Shown: one piece after another, positions 1 through 6,095 of the stretch
Numbering within the stretch: position 1 is the stretch's first letter
Layout of the letters: each line of letters starts with the position of its first letter
NCBI GenBank assembly: GCA_947461495.1
Contig: CANHLV010000073.1
Location: 1-7,758 of the forward strand
Origin: Chitinophagaceae bacterium
GTDB lineage: Bacteria > Bacteroidota > Bacteroidia > Chitinophagales > Chitinophagaceae
Length of the DNA: 7,758 nucleotides
Reading direction: 5' to 3'
Notes under the pieces: generated by a model
What the model was told of the DNA's origin: nothing
What the model saw: the letters and a program-made list of their open reading frames with translations, nothing else
Database searches by the model: none
Program-made: the position numbers and the translations under genes

Positions 1-1
1 A

Positions 2-946
2 TCAAAACCGTATTTGCTAATTGTTGCCACCAATCAACCTCATTCTCCTTGGAACAGAGGGAATACTGATCAATACAACGCAAAGAAATTAACAGTGCCA
101 TCTTTTCTTGTTGATACCAAAGAGACCAGACAATCATTAGTACGCTATTATGCAGAGATTACTTACGCCGACAGTTTGGTTGGTGATTGCATGAATTTCA
201 TTGAAAAAAACAATAACAAAGACAACACGCTTTTCATTTTTGCCAGTGAACATGGTTCTTCATTGCCTTTTGGGAAATGGACTTGTTACAACATGGGACT
301 GAAAGCTGCATTCATAGCCAAATGGCCTAAGATGATAAAGCCTGGAACCAGAACAGGAATTTTGGCTCAGTACATTGATGTATTGCCAACATTGTACGAA
401 GCTGCAGGAGGTGATCCCAAATCATTAAGAGGAGATAAGAACCAAACGATGCCTTTGGATGGTAAAAGTTTCATGGCTGCATTAAAAGGCAAAGATGCTG
501 AAATTAGAAATTATGTTTACGGTGTTCATACCACAAGAGGTATTTCAAATGGTTCAGACTGCTATCCGGTAAGATCTATACAAGACCACAATTACAAACT
601 CATTTGGAATCTGAATTTTAATGAAGAATTTCTTTCATCAGGTTCTAAGCATGGAAATAAATTGTATGAGTCATGGCTGGTTGAATCTAATGTCACTAAG
701 GATGAATATGAACATGCAAAATTGTACAGAAACAGGCCTGAATTTGAATTCTATGATGTAAAGAAAGATCCTTACGAGTTGAAAAATTTAGCTGATGATA
801 AATCGATTGCCAAAACTAAAGAAAAGCTATTCACGGATTTGAAAATATGGATGAATGAACAAGGTGACAAGGGAATGGAAACCGAATGGAAAGCCTTAAC
901 TAGATTGAAAGGTGATACCACTAATTGGCAGAAGGGTGGGGATTAG
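2..946 (+). CDS. Sulfatase, C-terminal part (5' end cut by window edge)
   Basis: Hydrolyses a sulfate ester or sulfamate, most likely on a sulfated glycan in the periplasm or at the cell surface. The frame is open to the window edge, reading Ser-Lys-Pro-Tyr before the TTG at 14, so that TTG is an internal Leu codon and the gene begins upstream. The signal peptide and the Cys/Ser-x-Pro-x-Arg nucleophile site are therefore missing from view. Visible S1-sulfatase landmarks are the Asn-Gln-Pro-His-Ser-Pro segment (41-58), the metal-site strand ending Ser-Glu-His-Gly (245-256), Phe-Gly-Lys-Trp (269-280), a Trp-Pro strand (about 322-330), Asp-Val-Leu-Pro-Thr (377-391) and the C-terminal FYDVKKDPYELKNL subdomain motif (about 749-790). 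The heparan N-sulfatase-like group is my best guess, at low certainty. The next sulfatase starts 48 bases downstream, suggesting one transcript. The metal-site Glu where Asp is usual is noted as a finding. Confidence 0.9.
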   Translation, partial: SKPYLLIVATNQPHSPWNRGNTDQYNAKKLTVPSFLVDTKETRQSLVRYYAEITYADSLVGDCMNFIEKNNNKDNTLFIFASEHGSSLPFGKWTCYNMGLKAAFIAKWPKMIKPGTRTGILAQYIDVLPTLYEAAGGDPKSLRGDKNQTMPLDGKSFMAALKGKDAEIRNYVYGVHTTRGISNGSDCYPVRSIQDHNYKLIWNLNFNEEFLSSGSKHGNKLYESWLVESNVTKDEYEHAKLYRNRPEFEFYDVKKDPYELKNLADDKSIAKTKEKLFTDLKIWMNEQGDKGMETEWKALTRLKGDTTNWQKGGD

Positions 947-949
947 TTG

Positions 950-974
950 AAAAGTAAAAAGTAAAAAGTAAAAA
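950..974. repeat. Short A-rich tandem repeat, period 7
   Basis: AAAAGTA is repeated three times exactly (950-956, 957-963, 964-970), followed by AAAA. It fills half of the 48-base gap between the two sulfatases, starting just after the first stop codon. It has the look of replication slippage in an A-rich leader. It lies 20-45 bases before the next ATG, so copy number could alter the leader length of the second sulfatase. Confidence 0.75.
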
Positions 975-994
975 TTTAAAATCAGAAAAATAAA

Positions 995-2350
995 ATGAAA
1001 AGGATCTGTTTTGTTATTGTAGTATTGTTAGCGTTGATATCAACTGGAGCTGTAGCTCAAAAAAGAAAATCAAGTCATAGAAATGAATCATTGGGTTTGA
1101 CACAAAAACCTAACATTATATTTATTCTTGCTGATGATTTAGGTATTGGAAATGTAAGTTGTTATGGTGCCGATCATTATAGTACACCCAATATTGATAA
1201 GCTTGCCAAAGAAGGTATTCGTTTTAATCAAATGTTTACGGCTCCTTTATGCGGACCATCTAGAGCATTGATTATGACAGGTCGTTATGCTTTTAGAACC
1301 GGTGCGACTAATCAAGATGCTACAACATTAATGAAACAAGAAACCGAAAAAATGATTCCACAGTTGTTAACTCCTGTTGGCTATGTTTCTTCATGTGTAG
1401 GTAAATGGGGGCAATTACCATTAGGGCCTGGTGAATTCGGTTTTGATGATTACTTGAGATTCAAAGCAAGCGGCGTATATAAAAATTCGCCTGAAAAAAC
1501 ACATCATTATACTGTAAATGGTGAAGATAAAGTGATGACTGACGCTGAATATATGCCTGATTTGATGCACGACCATTTAGTTGAGTTCTTGTCAAAAAAT
1601 AAAAACAAACCCTTCTTTGCTTATTATCCTATGTCTCATGTTCATGGTACTATTATAGCTACACCTGATAGCAAACCAGACAGCAAAGATTTATATGCAG
1701 ACAATGTGGCTTATATGGATAAATTAGTGGGTGAGTTAGTAGCGGCATTGGATAGCCTAAAGTTAAGAGACAATACACTTATTTTCTTTATGGGTGACAA
1801 TGGAACAGCCGGTCAATTTTATACCAATTCAACCATTAATGGAAAAATACTATCTGGAAAAAAAGGCGAAATGAAGGAGTGTGGTGGTTTGGTTCCTATG
1901 ATAGCCAACTGGCCGGGCAAAGTGCCTTCAGGTGTGGTCTCAAATCAATTGATTGATGCCAGCGATATTTTACCAACTGTTGCAGAACTTACCGGAGCTA
2001 AATTGCCGTCAGGTAAAATTGACGGAAAGAGTTTTGCTTATAATTTATTAGGTAAAAACACACCGGAAAGAGACTGGATTTTCTGCGAGCTTGGCAACAA
2101 ATGGTATGCAAGAAATCAAGGCTGGAAATTGAATAACAACAATGAGTTGTTTGACATGAAAAATGCACCATTTGAAGAGATATTAATCACAGAAGAAAAC
2201 AAATCTGCAGCATCTGAAGAAGCCTATAAAAAATTAAAATCTGTACTAGATGAATTAGCACCTCAAAATGGTATTGTTGATACTGGTGATGGTAGTGGCA
2301 GACACGGAAATAAAAAAGATAAAAAATCAAAAGTGAAAGATGCAGATTAA
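995..2350 (+). CDS. Secreted formylglycine-dependent sulfatase
   Basis: A complete 451-residue S1-type sulfatase, exported and probably periplasmic, removing sulfate groups from a carbohydrate. Residues 1-22 form a signal peptide: Lys-Arg, a hydrophobic core, then Ala-Val-Ala-Gln. The calcium-site strand with Ala-Asp-Asp is at 46-48. The catalytic CGPSR is at 86-90; Cys86 should be converted to formylglycine by an anaerobic-type maturase (anSME), not encoded here. Lys137 lies in Gly-Lys-Trp-Gly-Gln, where most sulfatases have Gly-Lys-Trp-His. His217 lies in a Pro-Met-Ser-His-Val-His segment followed by Thr-Pro-Asp-Ser, and Gly-Asp-Asn-Gly (267-270) completes the metal site. An Asn-Trp-Pro-Gly strand (305-308) follows. 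The C-terminus ends in a Lys/Asp-rich tail (about 438-451). ATG 995 is supported by the signal peptide and A-rich leader. It follows the first sulfatase by 48 bases; substrate cannot be told from sequence. Confidence 0.95.
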   Translation: MKRICFVIVVLLALISTGAVAQKRKSSHRNESLGLTQKPNIIFILADDLGIGNVSCYGADHYSTPNIDKLAKEGIRFNQMFTAPLCGPSRALIMTGRYAFRTGATNQDATTLMKQETEKMIPQLLTPVGYVSSCVGKWGQLPLGPGEFGFDDYLRFKASGVYKNSPEKTHHYTVNGEDKVMTDAEYMPDLMHDHLVEFLSKNKNKPFFAYYPMSHVHGTIIATPDSKPDSKDLYADNVAYMDKLVGELVAALDSLKLRDNTLIFFMGDNGTAGQFYTNSTINGKILSGKKGEMKECGGLVPMIANWPGKVPSGVVSNQLIDASDILPTVAELTGAKLPSGKIDGKSFAYNLLGKNTPERDWIFCELGNKWYARNQGWKLNNNNELFDMKNAPFEEILITEENKSAASEEAYKKLKSVLDELAPQNGIVDTGDGSGRHGNKKDKKSKVKDAD

Positions 2351-2595
2351 CTGATGACACTCATGGTTAACATCACTTTCGGTCATAATTAAACGATGTT
2401 GTTGACTGTATTTTTACATCAGTTCATTTCAATACAGTCGGTTAGTTAACGAGTCAGATATATTTGTTTCAAGAACAATAAACTGATTTCAAGAAAGCAA
2501 AATAAAAATTGCAAATTAATCAGGACATATTCGGAATAAACAGATTGTTGCAGAATAAAAGTTGTAAAAGACAATAACACTGCAAATAATTGAAT
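2351..2595. other. Gene-free spacer with two inverted repeats
   Basis: About 245 AT-rich bases separate the sulfatase stop from the terminator, with no convincing coding frame on either strand. Two hairpins can be drawn. One at 2349-2368 overlaps the stop codon, pairing ATGA with TCAT around a CAC loop and extending past a bulged G. The other is a perfect 9-bp inverted repeat, GACTGTATT (2404-2412) with AATACAGTC (2431-2439), around an 18-base loop. Neither is followed by a T-run, so they are not ordinary intrinsic terminators; they may protect the 3' end of the sulfatase mRNA. That role is inference. Confidence 0.5.
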
Positions 2596-2630
2596 GGGGG
2601 TGGAAACTGATACTTTCTGCCCCTTTTTTT
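2596..2630 (+). terminator. Rho-independent terminator after the sulfatase pair
   Basis: GGGG (from 2596) pairs with CCCC (2620-2623). After one bulged G the stem continues with two G:T wobbles, one G:C and three A:T pairs, around a loop of CTGATAC (2607-2613). Seven T residues follow directly (2624-2630). The orientation fits a plus-strand transcript from the sulfatases, although it lies about 250 bases past their last stop. The T-run overlaps the stop codon of the convergent AlkD-like gene by two bases. The opposite strand has A's before the hairpin and no good T-run after it, so it should work poorly for the minus-strand gene. Confidence 0.8.
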
Positions 2631-3339
2631 ATTTACTTAAATAAGCTTTTCGTTGCGGTTCGGGCATTTTTTCTATAGCATAGCGCAGCATGGTTCTTGG
2701 CATCTTTTTTTTGAATGTATCAATAAACTTACAAGTAGGATTTGGATCTCTTTCATACATTTCTTTAAGCATCCAGCCAGAAGCTTTATGAATCAAATCG
2801 TGTTTGTGAGGGAGCGCAATTTCACAAAGCTGTAATGCATCTTCAAAATCATTTTTTCTGATGAAATGTAAAGTGCTTACTAAAGCGATTCTGTTTTTCC
2901 AAAGCGATGTTGATTTGGAAAATTCATATAAGATTTTTCGGTCTCTTTTTTCAAGCCATTTGCCCAAAATATGATGAGCGCTAGAATCTACAAGATCCCA
3001 ATTGTTCATTTTATCTGCTTTCTCAATATATAAATCAACCCATTCTTGTTCCTTGTTTGATTTGATTCCTTTTTTAAATTTATCTACAAGAATGAAAACG
3101 CCGGTTAATCTTTCTTCGTGAATAAGAGAGTCGAGCAATTCGATGATATCAGTTTTACTGCAATCATTTTGATATTGCTTAGCAATGGCTCTTTGCTGAG
3201 GAACGCTTACACCAATGAAAACATCACCTTCTCCATATTCGCCTTTACCGGTTTTGAAAAATCGTTGCATTTGTTTTGCTTTTTGAGCATCAGCAACTGC
3301 CATTAAAGATTTGGTGATCTCTAGAATTAATTTTTGCAT
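2629..3339 (-). CDS. AlkD-like DNA alkylation repair glycosylase
   Basis: A cytoplasmic all-helical protein of the DNA alkylation repair family (HEAT-like repeats, AlkC/AlkD type). Characterised AlkD excises positively charged 3-methyl- and 7-methyl-purines without flipping the base out. I start at the ATG at 3339 (236 residues). The frame extends five codons further to a TTG at 3354, but the ATG fits the family better. Counted from that TTG, Trp119 and Asp123 lie in NNWDLVD, Arg155 in WKNRIAL, and Trp194 in HKASGWMLKEM. Their spacing (4, 32 and 39 residues) closely follows the Trp109/Asp113/Arg148/Trp187 set of Bacillus cereus AlkD (4, 35 and 39), so the active site appears intact. The length is normal for the family. 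It is convergent with the sulfatases and divergent from the lipoprotein gene, so it is probably a single-gene unit. No Shine-Dalgarno is visible. Confidence 0.93.
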   Translation of the reverse strand: MQKLILEITKSLMAVADAQKAKQMQRFFKTGKGEYGEGDVFIGVSVPQQRAIAKQYQNDCSKTDIIELLDSLIHEERLTGVFILVDKFKKGIKSNKEQEWVDLYIEKADKMNNWDLVDSSAHHILGKWLEKRDRKILYEFSKSTSLWKNRIALVSTLHFIRKNDFEDALQLCEIALPHKHDLIHKASGWMLKEMYERDPNPTCKFIDTFKKKMPRTMLRYAIEKMPEPQRKAYLSK

Positions 3340-3368
3340 CGACAATAATTTCAAGTAATTGTCTAAGT

Positions 3369-3376
3369 TAAGTTTG
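3369..3376 (+). promoter_or_regulatory. Possible Bacteroidota -7 element before the lipoprotein gene
   Basis: TAAGTTTG matches the Bacteroidota -7 consensus TAnnTTTG exactly and lies 54 bases before the ATG at 3431, inside the spacer between two divergent genes. I find no TTG at the expected distance upstream for a -33 element, so support is partial. No equally good match is visible on the minus strand for the AlkD-like gene. Confidence 0.3.
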
Positions 3377-3430
3377 TTTCGATAATTTTAGAATGTGAAG
3401 TAAATTAGTTTTTTTAAATACCTTGCCATA

Positions 3431-4069
3431 ATGAAGTATCTATTTATACTTTTCTTTATTTTATCCATTTCAGCATGTAAGAAAAAGCATGAGTTGATTT
3501 ATGGACAAGTTAATGTCAGTGGAAAAATTACAGATATTGTTTCCAATTTGCCGATTCAACATTCAGTTGTACAATTGATTAAAGTAGAACTCCAACCAAA
3601 CGGTTTGGGCGGAACATCAGCAGTGAGAACTGAGGTAGCTATTACAGATACAACTGATGCTTTTGGGAACTATGAATTGTCATTTACTGCAAATGGTGAA
3701 TTTGAATTAGAGGTCCTTGCTTTGCCAAGTGATGAACAACATGTGCTTTCTGATTATACAAAACCTCAAGATCATACCATTCAAACTGCAGGAACATTTA
3801 TTAAAGATTTAAAATGTCATCGAAGTGCTTTTGCAAAAGTTATTGTCAAAAATGTTCCGCCTATTGACACTCCCTATTTTATAAATTTATCAGCTCAAAA
3901 TAATATCACGCTAATTAATTTTTATAAAGACACCTTAGTTTACTTGAAATTAGTGGGCAATCTTGAGTTCTCTAATTCAATTCGATTCAATAAAAATAAC
4001 GAACAAATACAGGATTTAACTAGAACTTTAGGGGCTTGGGATACGATTCCAATGGAGTTGGATTATTAG
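3431..4069 (+). CDS. Lipoprotein with carboxypeptidase-regulatory-like domain
   Basis: A 212-residue predicted lipoprotein of unknown function. The first 15 residues form a lipoprotein signal peptide (MKYLFILFFILSISA) with the lipidated Cys at 16, then Lys-Lys-Lys-His-Glu. This places it in the envelope, at the inner or outer membrane. Residues about 28-96 resemble the CarboxypepD_reg/transthyretin-like beta-sandwich common in Bacteroidota: a VSGKITD strand, a VVQLIKVEL strand, then a TTDAFGNYELSF turn and strand typical of that fold. Residues 100-212 are also strand-like but I do not recognise a family; there is no enzyme motif. The gene stands alone, divergent from the AlkD-like gene and convergent with the next one 39 bases away. 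It is much too short for a TonB-dependent receptor, which often carries this domain at its N-terminus. Binding or structural use is inference. Confidence 0.85.
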   Translation: MKYLFILFFILSISACKKKHELIYGQVNVSGKITDIVSNLPIQHSVVQLIKVELQPNGLGGTSAVRTEVAITDTTDAFGNYELSFTANGEFELEVLALPSDEQHVLSDYTKPQDHTIQTAGTFIKDLKCHRSAFAKVIVKNVPPIDTPYFINLSAQNNITLINFYKDTLVYLKLVGNLEFSNSIRFNKNNEQIQDLTRTLGAWDTIPMELDY

Positions 4070-4108
4070 TAAAAAAAGTAACGAATGTCATTTAATAAAT
4101 AGTCGTTC

Positions 4109-5080
4109 TTAATTAAGATCTATAGAAGTATTCTTACCAAATAAATTCTTTATTGAATCTTTAATTCTTAGGGTGTCTTTGAAAGTTGATTTCATTGGAA
4201 CGGCTAATTTAAATAAAACCGAATCATAAGTATATAAAATCAAGTTTTTCCCAAAGTCGAATCTCGACAACGCAATCATTCCTTTATCTGCGGCTTCTTT
4301 TCCACTGTATTCTCTTACAATAACTTTATAGTTTATGATTGGTAAAGGAGTATTGTTTTTAGCAACTTTTTTAACCGTGTCAACTTTTTGTTCAGTAGGC
4401 AAATTGGAATTAACAGTATCAACCTTTTTAATAACAGTATCAGTCTTTAGAATTGGATTTGCAATTTGATCATTGTCTTTTTTTGAAATACCTATCGTTG
4501 GTGTAATTATAGTTTGTGTTTCCTTTTTTTTGAGATTTGAACCAAATTGGATAAACATAAATATTATAATAACAGAAATAATAATTAATGTTATAATCGG
4601 AATTATATTTTTTTTCTTTGCAAGAGCAGGGGTTGAAAAATCTATTTTTTTCGACTCTTTTTCTTTAAAGTCTTTTTTATGTTTTGAAGGTTGATTTTTA
4701 TTTTCTGAATTTGATAAAATATTGGCCGCTTGTGTAAATTCAAATTCATTGTTTTGATTCTTTACTAAACTTCCAAGATCTTTTATTTGAAATGGTTTGC
4801 CTAAGTTTAAAAATTGTTTCCCAGTTATAGAAAATGACTCTAAATCTGAAATTGCTAGGGATTTGACTTTTTTTGTTTTTTCGACAATGAATTTAATAAG
4901 ACCTTCATCCACATTAGCTTTACTGTTGGGTGTAAACCATATTGCATTTTCAGGTAACGGTAATAAATCTTCACTATCTGAAATATCAATTTCTTCTGCT
5001 AAAAAAAAACTACCAATACTTTCAATTGTCACCTTTTTGTTGATATAAAGGTATTGAACGATAAGTTGTTCTATTTTCAT
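4109..5080 (-). CDS. Single-pass membrane protein, HU/CCDC81-like N-terminus and SPOR-like C-terminus
   Basis: A 323-residue protein with three parts. Residues 1-120 resemble the paired HU/CCDC81-type domains of Bacteroidota: a short N-terminal helix, TIESIGSFFL, then a second unit with FLNLGKPFQIKDLGSLV (90-106). After a polar, Lys-rich linker comes one transmembrane helix (about 159-179) preceded by Lys155-157, implying a cytoplasmic N-terminus. A low-complexity periplasmic stretch with repeated Asp-Thr-Val-Lys-Lys-like units (213-239) follows. Residues 250-321 fit the beta-alpha-beta-beta-alpha-beta order of a SPOR domain, which in known members binds denuded peptidoglycan glycan strands. 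A link between cytoplasm or nucleoid and cell wall, perhaps at division sites, is inference from this layout. Both domain calls are by eye; the SPOR match is divergent. ATG 5080 is chosen because the domain starts at once. It is divergent from the next gene over 82 bases. Confidence 0.8.
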   Translation of the reverse strand: MKIEQLIVQYLYINKKVTIESIGSFFLAEEIDISDSEDLLPLPENAIWFTPNSKANVDEGLIKFIVEKTKKVKSLAISDLESFSITGKQFLNLGKPFQIKDLGSLVKNQNNEFEFTQAANILSNSENKNQPSKHKKDFKEKESKKIDFSTPALAKKKNIIPIITLIIISVIIIFMFIQFGSNLKKKETQTIITPTIGISKKDNDQIANPILKTDTVIKKVDTVNSNLPTEQKVDTVKKVAKNNTPLPIINYKVIVREYSGKEAADKGMIALSRFDFGKNLILYTYDSVLFKLAVPMKSTFKDTLRIKDSIKNLFGKNTSIDLN

Positions 5081-5162
5081 TGATTGGTTGAATTATAAAA
5101 AACTATTTATGCAATATATTCATTTTATGTTAAGATTTGTTGCATTTCATTTATTTTTGTAA
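5081..5162. promoter_or_regulatory. Divergent intergenic promoter region
   Basis: These 82 very AT-rich bases separate two divergent start codons, so both promoters should lie here or run into the genes. I cannot assign a complete -33/-7 pair on either strand. The single exact TAnnTTTG match (5152-5159, plus) is only three bases from the ATG at 5163 and is therefore doubtful. Confidence 0.45.
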
Positions 5163-5492
5163 ATGCTCAGCCCAAAAGAAATAGCTTTTATTAACCACTG
5201 GGAATTGGTGAGAGATGACTATGCTACTTTCAAAAGTAAATTGAAAAGAGGATTACCAATGGCTATTTTGTTTACTTTCCCCATAATTTTTTCGGTTGTT
5301 GCTGTCTATTTTCTTTCACCAGAATGGTACACAAAAGTGGGCCAAAAAATAAAAGGAGAATTTTCAACAATAATGATTGCACTATTAATTTGTATTTTGT
5401 TCTTTTCTTATTTCAGAATGCATTTCAATTGGGAAATGAATGAGCAACTTTACCATGAATTGAAAAAAAAACAATCAACTTTAGAAAAATAA
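5163..5492 (+). CDS. Small two-helix membrane protein, unknown function
   Basis: I do not recognise this 109-residue protein. It has a hydrophilic N-terminus (1-30) with a basic patch at 24-29, a first membrane helix at about 31-51, a short loop containing SPEWYTKVGQKIKGE, a second helix at about 68-86, and a charged C-terminal tail (EQLYHELKKK) that may be helical. Both ends are probably cytoplasmic by the positive-inside rule. No catalytic motif or metal site is visible. The FKBP lipoprotein gene starts 34 bases downstream on the same strand and the serine dehydratase follows that, so the three may share a transcript from the divergent region. It is kept as real because of membrane-like composition, a good start at 5163 and consistent packing with its neighbours. 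Confidence 0.8.
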   Translation: MLSPKEIAFINHWELVRDDYATFKSKLKRGLPMAILFTFPIIFSVVAVYFLSPEWYTKVGQKIKGEFSTIMIALLICILFFSYFRMHFNWEMNEQLYHELKKKQSTLEK

Positions 5493-5526
5493 TTTTTCAT
5501 TAACTTAAACTTACTTTTACAACATC

Positions 5527-6033
5527 ATGATTAAGAATTTATTTTATGTTTTTTTATTAACAAGTTTTTTTTCTCAATCTTGTATAAAAGGTCCAGTATG
5601 TGCATATGAAGACAAAAATGTTGCTGCCACAGCTGCTGAGATCACATATCTTCAAAATTATTTCACTGCTAATAATATTACCAATGTTACCCAACATTCA
5701 TCCGGTGTATTTTACACGATCTCTAATGCAGGAAATGGCAACACACCAAATTTATGCAGTAATGTTGTTGTTAACTACAATGCTTTTCTACTAGGAGCGT
5801 CCGCACCTTTTGATGGTAATAATTCAGCAGAAGGGATAAACTTTATTTTAGGTCAACTTATTGTTGGTGTTCAAAAAACGCTGCCTTTAATTAAAGACGG
5901 TGGTACCATTACTTTATACATTCCACCATCACTAGCTTATGGTAGCAATTCACAACAAGATCAAAATGGAACTGTGATTTTACCTGCAAATTCATACTTG
6001 AAATTTGTTTTTACCATTCTTGGTGTAGTATAG
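5527..6033 (+). CDS. FKBP-type peptidyl-prolyl cis-trans isomerase lipoprotein
   Basis: Isomerises peptide bonds before proline in exported proteins, or acts as an envelope chaperone. Its 168 residues begin with a lipoprotein-like signal (MIKNLFYVFLLTSFFSQSC) with Cys19 as probable lipidation site; Ser-Gln-Ser before the Cys is a relaxed lipobox. A linker with a short helix (about 34-50) leads to the FKBP domain at about 58-168. Landmarks are VVVNYNAFLL (80-89), Phe95-Asp96, ILGQLIVG (107-114), the GGTITLYIPPSLAYG segment (125-139) and LKFVFTILGV at the end. Compared with human FKBP12, Tyr26, Phe36, Asp37, Ile56, Tyr82 and Phe99 have counterparts, but Trp59 at the pocket floor is Val115. Cys25 and Cys77 could form a disulfide. 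It sits 34 bases after the small membrane protein and 56-62 bases before the serine dehydratase. Confidence 0.92.
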   Translation: MIKNLFYVFLLTSFFSQSCIKGPVCAYEDKNVAATAAEITYLQNYFTANNITNVTQHSSGVFYTISNAGNGNTPNLCSNVVVNYNAFLLGASAPFDGNNSAEGINFILGQLIVGVQKTLPLIKDGGTITLYIPPSLAYGSNSQQDQNGTVILPANSYLKFVFTILGVV

Positions 6034-6095
6034 TTTTCTTTGATTAACTTGTATAGGATTGAACTCAATGATTGCTTCACTTTCAATTCATGCCC

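Noticed and set aside
14..946. TTG at 14 as the start of the first sulfatase
   Set aside because: The frame stays open to the window edge and reads family-like residues before it; a protein starting here would lack the nucleophile and signal peptide.
4070..4108. Bidirectional terminator between the convergent genes
   Set aside because: Only a 5-bp AACGA/TCGTT pairing can be found, with a poorly paired interior and no strong T-run; too weak to call.
4473..4694. Hydrophobic open frame on the plus strand
   Set aside because: It is antisense to the transmembrane segment of the minus-strand HU/SPOR-like protein; its hydrophobicity mirrors that AT-rich stretch.
5152..5159. Exact TAnnTTTG match as promoter for the small membrane protein
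   Set aside because: It ends three bases before the ATG, which would make the mRNA almost leaderless, and no TTG is at proper spacing upstream.
5600..5794. Second plus-strand frame inside the FKBP lipoprotein gene
   Set aside because: The FKBP frame has clear family motifs over the whole stretch; the overlapping frame has none.
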